From positions 156,755,344-156,819,343 of the forward strand of contig NC_092859.1 of assembly GCF_032062135.1 (NCBI RefSeq): a stretch of 64,000 nt of DNA, read 5' to 3'. The notes under the pieces were generated by a model that saw nothing but the letters and a program-made list of their open reading frames with translations, was not told where the DNA came from and did no database searches. Shown piece after piece: positions 25,203 through 38,075 of the stretch. Each line of letters begins with the position of its first letter. Positions within the stretch are counted from its first letter, which is position 1. A program made the position numbers and the translations under genes. This stretch comes from Pyxicephalus adspersus. Taxonomy: Eukaryota; Chordata; Amphibia; Anura; Pyxicephalidae.

Positions 25203-28200
25203 CCCGTCTGATGTACAATATGTCAAATTACACACGCTGAACTTAACTCGTGTGATAGAAGTCATCTTTATTCTGTTTACAGAAAAACAAGCAAAAAACA
25301 AACAAAAAAAAACATATGATCAAACGATTCTGTGTTTTGTTTTCTTTTGAACATTTGGGTTCGCGGTATTTGGACTGAGCCAAGATTGTAGGTTATGAGC
25401 ACTCATGTATGATGCTGATCTAGCTTGACATTTATAAGAGACCACATTAAGACTTAGGCAGAAGAATGACTATGATAAGTGAATGTTTATGCTCGGTTGT
25501 CCAGGCCAGCTCTATAAAAATGTAAATATTGCGTCTACATAGAGACTAATTTTTAATTTTAATACAATCCATATTTACAACATTTCCAGGAACTGCTTTG
25601 TCTGAGCATTCTGTGTTTGAAACTATGTGTGATCAGAATTGAACTCATTCTAATTAGCTAAAAGGTCTTCTTTTTCCTCTGTCGATCGGCTTTTTAAATG
25701 CTTTCCTAGTGTTGGAATATTTGTAGACTAAATCCTTAAACATGGAACCATCTAGGAGGTCTTTGGACCCACTGTGTTGTATCAGTAGGGTACGTACCTT
25801 GGAGGGGGTAACACTGTCTGACTTCTATTCATCTTTATAGTTATTTTGCAAACCGAATTAGAAAATTAACAGTTCCAGTTAACTAGTCCTAGTCCACAGA
25901 ACCTTGTGTGAAGGTCCAGAATGTTCGGGTCTATTTATTGATCCTGATGGACATTCTAACCATAAACTTTTCTATATTTGTTGTCATTCTCTTGCTAACT
26001 GCAGCATGCTGTGCATTACTCGTGCTCCACATGACTATAATGAGAGCAAATTCTAAGGTCTACTAAGCCAATGCACAACATTTTGTAAAGCTATCTAAAC
26101 ACTTGCAGTCTTATTCACAAAATAGTGCAAGCTCCTTGCACTAGGCAGGAATTGAACAATGTTGAACCCAAACAAGAGTCCAGTTTTATTTAATCAAATT
26201 ACATGTGGTTGCTCCTAGCATTGTATACTGAATAATTCAATGTGTGTGTGTGGAATAAATAATCATTTTTCTGACATTTAACTATAGAACAGGTGGGAAA
26301 AATCCACAATAATTGATTGTCAGAAAACCAGTTCTATTTTTCTTTATCTGAAAGTGCAGCTTGGTCTTCAAACGTTCAGGTTAGCCATGAGGGCATAAGG
26401 TCAAGCCAAGTGCTGCTCACCAGGCAACGGGTCAACCATACTGGTGTTACATTTACATAATCAATGGACTACAAGGAGAATATAGGGACAATTTGTAACA
26501 ATTGCCAATATTAGGTTGAAAAAACTTTTCTTCATCTCAAACGATGAATTACTGATGGTTATAGCTGCTGGAAATTATTGACAACTATTTTGGGGGAAAA
26601 TGAAATATAAGGAATTGACAAATGATTCTGTCTAAGCCAATGTCCCATAAAAATAAATAGGAAAAGTACTTTTTTCATAGACAAAACTGTTGGCCTATAA
26701 GCTTTGACGCTACCTGGCGGTAGACAATCAATGAGACTATACATTTTTGGAAACTCAAAAGAGCTTCTAATAGTAAAAGAAACCTTTTGTTTTACCGAAA
26801 AAAAATATAAGAGAATCAGTTACCTAAACATAAACAGTACTTCCCCAACTGTGGGTCCTTTAGATCTGGTCCTTGGAAACTTTACCAAGCTTGGGCGATC
26901 TCCAATGATATCAATGCCTAAAGACAAGCTTTAGAGAGCCTTACTTTCCATTGTAATGTCATGGGAAAGCATAGTTTTCTGCTGAGTTTCTTACTGACCT
27001 ACAACATAGCACCTTTGGTGTTGAGACATTTGGTGGTTTTCTATCTCATAGTCTGTGGGACATTGGGTCAGCAAGTCTTGGTCAGATCAAATTCCTCAAT
27101 GTGAGCCATGTAAGTAGTTGCCTCAAGTTTAACTTTATAGCAAGCAGGACCTGAATCACCACAAATACTTAAGAAACCTGTACACCAGAATGGTTGGGGT
27201 GATCCCCTAGTGATAATGGCGCCATTGGTTGCAGAATACTAATAATGAAGCAGTTGGTGTCTCTTCACGCTTGAGATAAAGTCACCTTTTATATTGACAT
27301 GAAAACATTCCTACCAAATGATACCATATCTCTAAGCTATATTATTGCTGCTTTTTTACCATTTACCTCTCATCTCCGTTTCATGCAAGGTCAATGAGGT
27401 ATCTAAAGAAACCAATCACAGATAAGAATCCCTAAGTCTTCCCTCTGGAAGCTGATATCTCTGGATGCTATACATCACAGCATTACAATGCTCTTTGCTC
27501 TATTACACAATAAGCTCTTTTGTGTTATATAATGATGGCAGCAAATCTAAAGTGTGAAAGCTTAGATAATTTTCCAGAGCCCTGTGATTTTCATCCATCA
27601 GCATTTGAGGCAAAGGCTAAAAGTGCCAAGTTGCCAAGTTGAGATAAATAAATTGATTTTGCTAACAAAGGCATTATAAGAATGTGTTTCCGTTGTGATA
27701 GACAGGATATCTATGATCGGGTCATACCCTACATTCTTTGGCGGCTTTGTCCCCTTGGAGTTTTTACTTTTCATGGCTTGCACCCCTCCCTGGTGCTCTA
27801 TATACAAAAAAGCAAAAAAGAGTCTGCTGTATCCTGATATTCTATACACTCAACAGAGAGGGGAATGGGTTCAAGAAGAAGAGACATATAAAATAGATAA
27901 TAAAAGAGAATCACCCCGACATACTAGAGCTGGGGATAAACAAGGTATCCAAATGGCGCAAATTCACCCTAAAGTAACCCATATTCCAAACTTAAAACAA
28001 TACTACTTTCTCCTAAACTTTCACCTTATCCATTATAATTTGCCAACCCCTAAGTATTGTAGGTAATCACAAAAGGAGAAGAGGACAAATAAAGGGTTTT
28101 TCAATTAATACTACTTTCTCTTTAAGTTGGTAACCACTCTATAATTGTACCTTTTATTTTCTGAAAATCCAAAAAAAAACAAAAACAAAATCATTTTTTT

Positions 28201-29777
28201 AGACTACCGGTAAGAGGGTGGCTGCATTGTATTATCTCTAGATGGAGCACCATTACAACACTTTTATGCAATGATCACAACATGAATATGAATGGTATTA
28301 AACCTGCAATTACCTATAATACGGAAAGCAAAGGTATACACGCACAAATCCAAGAGAGTTTGTTCTAAGTAAAAGTTTTGGGAAACTTTACCAGCCCATC
28401 TACTGATGCATATGTTTATATGTTGTGTATTGATCATGCAAGTTTGATGCCTTTTCAGTTCAATGCATGACTGAAAGTGAAAGAAAAGCTGAAAGTGCTT
28501 GCCCTAGCAAGGCATTGTGTCTTTTATACTTCGTGTTTAATTACTTTGTGTGTGGGCATTGGGGCACTCCTAAAAATGAATGGCAATGGACTGCAAAGTG
28601 TTAACCATTATTGTGCAGCCCATTATTGTGCAGTGTATTAACATGCATATTGACACATGTTAATACACGCACTACTGCATGTGCAATGGTGTGGATGCAT
28701 CTGCTGCCTCAATTGCTTTACCCTAAAGCTAAACTCAGCCTAGTGCAGTGTGTATAGTGATGATTATGAGATGTGCATATGTAGGATAAGACATGTGCAT
28801 GACTTGACGGGAGTAAAAAGGGAAGCTGTTTATATAGATCCTGAGATGTGGATAACTGTTGCCCATAGTGTGCTACCCCTCTTATATCATATATCTCTCC
28901 CTCATCATACATCTAAAACACCAGCATCAGGAGTAATAACTTCATTAGATTTAAATATAAGTGCCCAGTGGATCAACATTTGGTTCCAATACCCTGGTGC
29001 AATGCCCCATGACACTACTACAGTATGGAACAATGAATCTCAACCCTTTGTGCACTTTGTTCCTGAAACTTTTACTTTTTTATATACAGTTTATTGTACA
29101 AAGCAAATTTTTTTAGAATGAAATGTCTGTAAATGATTTTCAAAGTCTGCCCCATGCAGTTTTAACAATCCATGCTCCTATTCTAAATTTAAAGTGAAAA
29201 TGTTAGCCAAGAAATTTAGACAGTGCTGATATCCGGAATCTCTGTGTTTATTATTTCTTTAAAGCAGAATTAAACTGAACTGCTGGTTCACAGGGTTTTG
29301 CCATATTGGGCCAGTATGTAGAACATATTTGCACATTATAGCAGACCCACCTGCCAAAATGCTCCAATTTGATATTACAACAGGTCCAATATCTTGCGTT
29401 GCTTCTGTGACATTCTTACCCATCTGGTCCTCTTCTGTGGGTCTTTGACCGTCTTCGTTGGCTGTTTGGGATAATGTAACTCCTGAACATGCACATGGGA
29501 GTTACTTTGTCCCCATGAGTCCAGTGAAGATTGCTGAAGACACAGGACCTGGAAGAAGACTGGCAAAGATATCAGGGCAGCAACACATGAGCAACATTTA
29601 GGATATCTGGACTGCCCATAGGAACATCATTACAGTCTGTTCTGTATTAAAAAATCCAACTTGTCCACACAGTCATATGGTGCATGATCTAAGATTTTCA
29701 TCCTGATCCTTGCTTTACCACTTGGCCGGTGTCAGACTGGAACAAGCATGTGCCTATAATGGGCCAAAGAGTCAAAG

Positions 29778-29997
29778 GGCCTGGTTTATTAAAGCTCTCC
29801 AAGGCAGGGGAGGATACACTTTCATCAGTAAAGCTGAGTGATCCAGCAAACCTGGAATGGATCTGGTCCAGAATTCAAAACATTTGCTAGCAAAAGCAAA
29901 TACCTTTTAAGCAATCCATTCAGATTTTCTGGATCAGCCAGCTTTAATGATGAAAGTGTATCTTCTCTAACCTCGGAGAGCTTTCATAAATCAGACC
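29778..29997. mobile_element. Palindromic MITE, copy 4, with CAAAG flanks
   Basis: 220 bp between GGCCTGGTTTATTAAAGCTC and GAGCTTTCATAAATCAGACC. CAAAG precedes (29773-29777) and follows (29998-30002), a candidate 5-bp target duplication. Confidence 0.85.
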
Positions 29998-31046
29998 CAA
30001 AGTCTCTAGCAGTGAAGAATGGATGAGGATGGCACACATGGAACTTGCTTTTTAATAATTCAGCAGTTGCGGCTTCCATTTTTCCATCCTGCCAGGTTTT
30101 TTTCGAGGGACTTTATATGATGTTATACGGAAAGACCAATGTAATGATAATGCCATAGACATCCATTAAAAGCAAGAGTCTACTGCAAGTAACAGTAGTT
30201 CAGCTAGACACAAAAACACTACAAAAAGATAAACAATTTCCAGGAAACCAATCTGCTTTGTTAGAAAATGACAGCTGACACCTTATTGGCTGCTATGGGG
30301 AAGACAATCACTATTCTTTGCACCCATTTACAGATCAGCGTTCTATAATATCAGTTATTAGGCATCAATTTGCAGCTACAGTTTTTGTTTGCATGACAAT
30401 TCTCCGAATCACTAAAAATCCTGACAATTAGGTAGCTGAGTCATTTTTCAGCAGTGCTAATTTTGCATAATGACACTTTACAGGTGCAGTATACAAATAG
30501 CAATGCCAATACACAGGCGTCATGTTTGCAGGCCTCAAATGAGGCGCAACTGAAGTATTGCTGTGTAATCTTAGGAACAAAATTCAGTTCTAGCACCAGC
30601 CAGTTACAAGAGCTCATGACAAATGATGGAGTCAGAAATGTTTATCGGTGATGTTCCTTTAATATTAATGTTCTTTGGATGGCACTGGACCAAGGCTGTC
30701 TCTGTGCACATGTAGATTTATAACCCAGATCTGACACCTGTGCTCACCATCTTTCACCATGGGTGTCAGGGAATAGGTACAGTCCAATAACCTCATTGGA
30801 CACATGAGAAGATCAACTGCCAATTTTACACTGGACCAACCACTTCAAGTGATTTTCCTGATCTATAACTGATCAATAGGAGGGCAGAAAACATTCTCAG
30901 TGTGTGTATGATATTCTATTCTTCTGACCATGGGGTTTGTATGGGGTGATCCATAGCACAGATGGGAACTCACAAACAGTTGTACTTAGTCATTTATACA
31001 ACCAGCTCATTTATTGAGCCTGATTTATTATACATTTATACAACCA
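29998..31046. other. Intergenic or intronic, nothing recognised
   Basis: Near 30990-31046 a short direct duplication (TTTATACAACCAGC ... CTGATTTATTATA) precedes the next MITE. Confidence 0.45.
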
Positions 31047-31255
31047 GCCTGATTTATTATAGCTCTCCAAGTCTGGAGAAGATGAGTTATCATGGGAGAA
31101 CCTTGGTATACATCAAGCCTGGAAATATTTTCTTAAACATCATTTGGCAAATGTTTCCAATCCTGGACAATTCATTCCAGATTTGCTACATCATCCAGAT
31201 TCTCCAATGATTGTCTATCTTCTGCAGTCTTAGAGGTTTTCGGTAAACTTGGCCC
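31047..31255. mobile_element. Palindromic MITE, copy 5
   Basis: It starts GCCTGATTTATTATAGCTCT and ends GGTTTTCGGTAAACTTGGCCC. The arms (GATGAGTTATCATGGGAGAA / TTCTCCAATGATTGTCTATC) still pair, but it is more diverged than copies 4 and 7. Confidence 0.75.
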
Positions 31256-32194
31256 AACATGTATTCTTTTGATTATCATTTACCAACACATTCAATAGAG
31301 GTCCAATCGACATCCATTCCTTAGAACTAATTTGCTCTCAAATTCATTATTATTGAATAAGACTTCTCAGACTGTAATGGACTCCTGAGTCTATGCATCC
31401 AAAAATGCTTGTAGAGTGTACATGCTTTAGAAATGTGCTAAAGGCAGGTAAGAAAATTCTGAGCATTATATTTGCAATAGAATCCGACTTGATTTTTTTT
31501 CTTTTCTACACTTTAGTTCATCTTTGAATGTCATGGTACTTCAATGTCCAATGGGAATGCTCCATTGGGTTGGGAGCAAGGTTGTCTTTTCTAGAAAAAG
31601 TCTGAATTCATCATAATTTCAGATGCCCGTGTTGGGTTTATGTATCATTTTGACATTGATTAGCAAGCATTGGATAGTCATGATGCCCAGAAGTCATGCA
31701 TTTCCAGAAACTGAGTTTAGAAGTGACATTCTATGTGATTCTCCTATCAGAGATCTTCTTTAAGATAAAAGAAATACAACCAACGGTGGGCAGAATGGAG
31801 AAACCCAACACAGTCACCGAAGTTAGCCTTTGCTTGTGCATTTTCTCATGATCATGGTCAACGCAAATTGGGCAAATTGGTCAAATTTGATAAATTGTTC
31901 AGCTATTGTCTCCTTCACATTCCTGTCTGTAGGAAGTGTAGCAATGATCATATTGGGAGAATCCCTTCATGATTGGCCTATATATCTGTCAGGACCGCCA
32001 TGACTTTTTAGGAATCTAGGAGGTGCATTTCTCTCTCTTTCTGCTGTAAAATCGGTCTTTAATTAAGTTGGACTTGAAAAGGGATGAATTGGTAAGGAAG
32101 ATTCTTTACCAAGGTGAATTATAATAGCATAGTGTATGCAGTGAAAGTTCACTTTGTAAAGATAACCCAAAAGAATAGAACCTCATAAAGAGAG
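31256..32194. other. Intergenic or intronic, nothing recognised
   Basis: AT-rich with no recurrent element. Confidence 0.45.
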
Positions 32195-33112
32195 TCAAAC
32201 AGCTAACATCTTTATTAAAATCACACAGTACAAAAGGCCTTTAGATATAGGTTGTTTGTGTTAGATCCGAATTGTTAATGTCTTCATGTACATACATAGG
32301 TCATGGTAGATACAAATCAGCCAAAGGTAAGTTAACGCCCTCCACGATTCATTGATAACTGCTTCCTTTCGAGTTTTTCGATTTGCCACACTTACTCGGC
32401 GAGCTTCTGGATTCCTTGGCTGATGGGCACTGCTTTTATCATTGTTTGGAGGTTTATAATTCTATCAACTGGAATTCAATCTTGTATTTCCTAAACCAAG
32501 CCCTCGTCTTAAGCCCCAAACTGTGCCAGAACATCTGTGACCTCCTGACTAGCCTTGCTGCAATACTTTCCAGCAGGTACCCGTGGATCCTTTTGCTATT
32601 GACCTGTGTTATCTGCATTAATATAGTGCCATATACAAGTGTTTTGGATTGTCTACTATTCCGCATGTCCTCTGAGAAAGGAGTTCTGCAAAACCCATAG
32701 GAACATGGAGTTACCTTTAGCTGATTTGCATCTACCATAATTTGCGTATGTACATGTTAGCAATAGATGTTCGGGCTCAGTTTGGAGCTTATTAGAGACA
32801 GGGGCTCTTGGTTTAAGCACTAACAGATGGAATACCAGTTGATAGAATCATAAACTTCCAAACAATGGTAAAAGTTGTGTCCATCAGCCAAGGACTCCAG
32901 AAGCTTCCAGAGTTAGTGTGATCAAATGAAAATCATGAAGCAGTTATCTGTGAAACGCGTAGGGAGTTAACTTGCTATTGGCTGATTTTTATTTACCATT
33001 ATCTGTGTTTGTACATAAAGATGTTAACAATTAGAATCTAACACAAACCCCTTATATCTGAAGGATTTTTTTATTGTTTGATATCAATAAAGCTTTTATA
33101 CTGTTTTTAAAA
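32195..33112. repeat. Large fold-back element, ~350-bp inverted arms around a 220-bp loop
   Basis: The left arm (32195-32540) matches the reverse complement of the right arm (32761-33112) over its length, for example GTTTGTGTTAGAT, AATTGTTAA, AAATCAGCC, GATAACTGCTTC, TCAGCCAAGGACTCCAGAAGC (right) against GCTTCTGGATTCCTTGGCTG (left), and ATTCTATCAACTGG. A third partial arm sits in the loop at 32700-32760 (GATTTGCATCTACCATAATT). The right arm contains GAAACGCGTAGGG, linking it loosely to the ACGCGTTTC repeats. The 105-codon frame at 32383-32700 lies inside and is not considered a gene. Confidence 0.8.
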
Positions 33113-34118
33113 CTTTTAACATTTTCCATTTTGGTATATCTTTGCCACATAAAATCTCTTTTTTTTACCCTTCTTATGGGGTTCTGTTTCTTTATATATT
33201 AATGTTAAAAGATGTGATTTTCTATGTCTTAGACTAAATCTTTTTATTTGCCTTCTCTTCTTTGATACCCAATGACATGCAATGAAACCTAAAAAAAATT
33301 TGTGTTTTTTGCACATGGTAAAGATTGATCTCATTCACAAAGCTAAGTGAATTCTGCACAGAGTTAATTGACTTTGCTATGTGAACAGCCTCTATTCCGT
33401 TAGAGAAGCCTTATGTCAGCTTCTATACATTTCACCTCGCCGTTATTGCCATTCTTTTATATAAATCCATGTCTGGAATAAAAGGAGAGAGTGGTATGAA
33501 AGCAAACCTATAGAGAAAGTAAATATTTCCAGAAGGAATCTCAATCAGGCTTTAAAAAACAATTTCATATTGAAAATGTTCATTTATGATGACAATTGTA
33601 CTTTGAGCGTGATACTTTGCTGATTCATATTACAGGTAACTATGGCAACAGGGGGTAAGGATGACATCACCACAAGGGGTCAGGCTACACTGAATTTTGA
33701 GATTTAGCCCTCTGCTCTGGTTAGGATTTGTCCTGTGCACCATCCCTATATTACCCGGTGCCGTCCTCATACAGCAGGAAATGCATCCATCATACCGGGT
33801 CATATGTATGCAAGAGATACTGTTTGTGGTACCCCTAGCAATCACAAAGTTGTCTCCTCAAATAATTTCTTGGATGTGACCCCAGAGTGGGGCTGGTTTG
33901 CTAAAGGAGTTCAGGTTGTTTACTTAGCAAAGTGAATTATCCCTCCGCAAAGGAACTTTCACTTATCTTAGGTCATGCAAAAATATGTGATATTTCCTTG
34001 CACAAGATTGGATGGTTGAAGTCAAAGCTTCAGTTCATTCACATAGCAGGGTGATTCGCTGTTTTTAAATAGATTATGTTAATACAATGGTAAATGAAGA
34101 GCCGATATCCAACCTATT
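33113..34118. other. Intergenic or intronic, nothing recognised
   Basis: No recurrent repeat or coding region was supported. Confidence 0.45.
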
Positions 34119-34278
34119 GGGTCTGATTTATTAAGGATCTTCAAGACTGGAGAAGATCTAGAAGACTATCATGGAAGATCCAGCAAACCTGGAATAGATT
34201 TCCAAAATATCGTGCTATTATTTGGCATATTATGTTTTTTGGCCTGGACCAAATTCATTCAAGGTTTGCTGGATCAAC
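34119..34278. mobile_element. Palindromic MITE, copy 6, cut off by an L2 insertion
   Basis: It starts GGGTCTGATTTATTAAGGAT and runs past the centre to GGTTTGCTGGATCAAC, where the L2 tail abuts. The expected last ~55 bases were not found on the far side of the L2. Confidence 0.75.
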
Positions 34279-34730
34279 TATTTTTATCATTAAACAGTAT
34301 TTATATAGCACCAACATATTACGCAGCGCTGTACATTAAATAGGGGTTGCAAATGACAGACAGATACAGACAGTGACACAGGAGGAGGAGAGGACCCTGC
34401 CCTGAAGAGCTTACAATCTAGGAGGTGGGGGAAGTATCACACAATAGGAGGGGAGATATGGAATGGTGGGAAGTAGTGAGAGTTTAGGAGACAGAAGAAG
34501 ACGGGTAGGTGAGGTTGAAAAGATGGGTTTTAAGGGATTTTTTTAAATGTGGAGAAAGTAGGAAGAAGCTGAATCGGAAACGAGTTTCAGAGAGTGGGGG
34601 CAGCCTTAGAGAAATCTTAGAGCCATGCATTGGAAGGGGTTATGAGTGAGGAAGTCATTAGTACTTCATTGGAAAAGTAGAGAACGTGGCTAAGGGTGTA
34701 ATTTGCGTATCAGGTCAGAAATGGTGGTAA
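34279..34730 (-). mobile_element. L2-type LINE, 3' 450 bp, reverse orientation
   Basis: The reverse complement runs from the C-terminal coding end (a CTGACC-containing block near 34715 and a CACTCATAACC-like block) through the TCTTCTGTCTCCTAAACTCT and GATTGTAAGCTCTTCAGGGC blocks to the tail TGTTGGTGCTATATAAATAC and an AT-rich end. It is collinear with the copy at 40236 but with a full-length 3' UTR. Confidence 0.9.
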
Positions 34731-35937
34731 ATAAATAATAAACATATTGTTCATTAAAAAATACTTTTTCCAGTAGTTATTTCCAATAAACTTGGCTAGA
34801 TAGGTTGGTCACCAGTTGGTGAGGTCCCATAGTATGGGACATTTTCAGATGGTACTATCAGTATTATTTTGTCTTTGGAAGTTTTCATATGCCATCGTCC
34901 TGTTCTGGTCTTTTGGTGTGTTCTTGTACCTTTGATGAGGAATGAGTGGCCTCCAGGTGTAGTTCCAATTTATTTATTGCTTTATGACATGTGTGAGCCT
35001 CTTCAAAAAGTGTCTGCACTCTATTTATTAGGAATTTCCAAAAACTAATTGCATCACCCTCCTTTGCAATATGTTCCAAGAAGTGGAGTGTGGCTTTCAC
35101 ATATAACTGCATGCATCTAAAATCTATGTTTTTTTTTAATGAAAATTGTTAACATTGTAATCATTTTTTGATCAAGTTGGTAGATGTGATGGGAAATGTT
35201 CACACTGTTCCATCATTGGTGTTAGCTTATGCTACAAATGGCAGCAGCTATAACATTAGGTATGAATTATGCTGAGATTGAGTGATATCCTTTAAAACCT
35301 TCATAACAGAATGATGTCAGATCAAATCAGAGACTTGGAATTAAAATCCTGAGTCAGATCAAGTCAATGACTACTCAGCCAATCCAGCCATTGGACAATG
35401 GCAGCTGTCATTTCCTGGTGGTGAGATTGGCAGAGCTGTACTATCCATGTCATTGACAGGCTGGAATGGAAGTCATATTTCTCAAATTCTGAGTTCTTAT
35501 ATGAGATCAGAATAGCTCTCATTTGATTTAGAAGTGACTCTGTTCACAACCAACCAACAGCCACCGTTGACAAGTTAGACCATGGATAATCCAGCCATGT
35601 TGAGTAGTGGATGTGTTGGTCCCATGATGGTTATAAGCACTAATGGGTAGGTTTGGGCAAAATCATGAAAACCAGGTGTAAGCAGCACCAGTGCTCACCA
35701 GACACCAGTCCCCAATCTAACACCGCCATCTTCGCCTTAGGCTAGCCCCCGCATAGCCAGAGGTCATACACGGGTAATCACTCCACCAGACGAGGTGCTC
35801 AGGGATAAAGACATGCAGCATACAATCACAGGGTCAGGAACAGGGAAAGTCAGCAACATTAAAATTAACGAATAAACACATCATTAGCAGGTCAGTCCAG
35901 CTTACCGCTATAATGGGCACTGGGGACTGGGAGCAGA
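34731..35937. other. Intergenic or intronic, possible repeat at 35650-35900
   Basis: The stretch 35650-35900 is less AT-rich and has a repeat-like look (CACCAGTGCTCACCAGACACC), but no second copy lies in the window. Nothing else was recognised. Confidence 0.4.
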
Positions 35938-36125
35938 GAGGCTATAAAGTCCCAGCAGCCAATGGCAGGATGAAGCCAGGGACTAATCTGCTCCAAAATC
36001 CCCTTTAGCTGTGCACAGCCTCGGAATATGTGTTAGGGATGCTGAGAAGATACATCTCAGGCTGCACAGCTAAAGGGAAGCAGGGGATCCGGCTATTTCC
36101 TTGTTCTCCCTACTGCTGCAAGTGA
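35938..36125. repeat. Dispersed repeat with internal inverted arms, copy 1
   Basis: It shares CCAATGGCAGGA, AGCCAGGGACTAATCTG, AGCTGTGCACAGCCTC, GAGAAGATACATCTCAGGCT and GCACAGCTAAAGGGAAGCAG with 40989-41165. CCCTTTAGCTGTGCA (36001) pairs with TGCACAGCTAAAGGG (36063). Confidence 0.75.
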
Positions 36126-37854
36126 CACCACTAACACCAAGCCATAGGAAAGCCATATTGTTGCATCCCACCACTGAGCTCTTTGCAGGCTGCAGCATTA
36201 GGAATAGCATGTTGTCTTTCCTCGAGGTCTGCAATGCTAGTTGGTGAGTAATGCAGGGGCGTAGGGGTGGGTTGGACTGGTGGTTGTTTTTAAACTTTCC
36301 AAAGCTTCACCACGCACGACACTTAACACCATGTTTTCTGTTGACTATCATTTTCCTACTAACACATTTAGCGAGCAATTGGCTGCAATTGCAAAAAATA
36401 AGTATGATTTTTGTCTGGGAATCCAGTTCAAATGCCAGGTGCACATTACATCAGCCCTATTATTAGAGATCTGCTGACAGTGGAAGACCTCCTGCAGACA
36501 TTTTGGCCAACAATGACTAATGACTTCTTTCTGTGTAATCATCTCATAATATTAACATCAGCGGGGTACAAAGAGAAGGCATAAATATAGCACTAAATAT
36601 ATATGTACTATTCAGGGGCATAGCAACAGAGAGGGACAAAAATGGGAAGCTTCAAATCCATGGAGCTGTATTAGACAAAAAGTGATCAGATATTTCATGG
36701 TCTACGTGTGATCAAATGTGTTTAGGACCTGAAGTCATATATATAGGACACAAATGGATGGAGTCCTGCAAGTACTAGAGTCACTATTGATATCAGTCTC
36801 CGCTGGTCCCTGTACAGAAGAGCTGGGGAAGGAAGCAGAATAAGGATCAAATCAGTTCTGACATGGAAAAGGAAGCAGAATGACAAAGAGATGAACTCAT
36901 CATTTTTCTGCTTCTCCTTTGACTGTCTAGTTACAGGCTGATGGAGGTCAACAAAGACCTGGGCTCAGAGGGTTGGATGTGGGCTGAATAAAGCTGGCTA
37001 TCAGGCTGGGGACATCTAGTGGCATAAAAAACATTGAAGGTGAATAGTAAATAAAAATCTGTTGTTGTTGTAGCTTGTTACTTATATCTGGGTTCCTGCT
37101 TTGCGTATATCTAACACTAAAATAGTTTTGGATGCTTTGGATAGAGGAAAGGGATAAGACTTCTATCAAAGAAATTTGATTTTCATTGACTTAGTCTAGG
37201 TTTACACTTTGCTGCTGACATGCAGTAATGTGAAGGATAAAGCATACATTGCATGCAGTGTATGTTACATGTGTTAGCGTGTTGTGGTGATGTTCATTTT
37301 GGATATAAACCCCAATACTCCTGAGCTCCATACACACACTAGATTGTTGTTTCCTGTGACCATTCTGAGCAAAAATCACAAAATGTGTGCTCTGGTGTCC
37401 CCCAGTATTATGGAGGAGTCATTAGTAATGCAGCATGTTGGATCCCCAATGACAGCCAAAGCCACTGTAAGATCTACTCCTGCCGTGGGGTGCCTCTCCT
37501 ATTTTCTTCTCCATTAAACATCACACAGGGATTGGGAAAAAGTCAAGAATTTGTATCACCCAAAATTTGAATATTTATGGTGATAATTGATTCTGTGTAT
37601 TGATCCCAAAGCCAAGCAGCTCAACATGCATGCGTTGCAACACACCACACCGCATATTGGTGTATTATGGCACATTGTGGTGATCTTCATTGGAAAAAGT
37701 AGTCCGGCCCATCTTACAACCACTGTGACGCACCACCACCCCTACTTTTTAGGACAAGCTTCTCAAACCCAACACATTAACGCCTGCAAAATTTAAGGAT
37801 AAGTTCAATTTTAGATAGATTGTAAACTACAGCAGTGTATTGCAGCGCCATAGG
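36126..37854. other. Intergenic or intronic, nothing recognised
   Basis: Short frames here show no domain. Confidence 0.45.
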
Positions 37855-38075
37855 CCCTGATTTATTAAAGTTCTCCAAGGCTGGAGAGAATACACTTTCG
37901 GCGGTGAATCTGGGTGATCCAGCAAACCTGGAATGGATCTGGTCCAGAATTGAAAACATTTGCTAACAAATAGCTAATGACATTTAGGAACTCCATTCCA
38001 GATTTTCTGTATCACCCAGCTTCACTGATAAAAGTGTATTCTCTCCAGCCTTTGAGAACTTTAATAAATCAGGGC
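37855..38075. mobile_element. Palindromic MITE, copy 7, with CATAG flanks
   Basis: 221 bp between GCCCTGATTTATTAAAGTTC and GAACTTTAATAAATCAGGGC, flanked by CATAG at 37850-37854 and at 38076-38080. This is the cleanest copy for defining ends and target duplication. Confidence 0.9.

Larger units (their letters stand above)
23781..29777 (+). other. LRRTM4 short-isoform 3' UTR and long intron or 3' flank
   Basis: The stretch opens with a 16-base A run (23788-23803). No transposon of the window's families was recognised over this 6 kb, in contrast to the rest of the window. Simple A- or T-rich runs occur at 23949, 24008, 24840 and 25300. No further LRRTM4 exon was seen. Confidence 0.5.

Noticed and set aside
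32383..32700. 105-codon frame with hydrophobic segments
   Set aside because: It lies within a fold-back repeat and has no recognisable domain.
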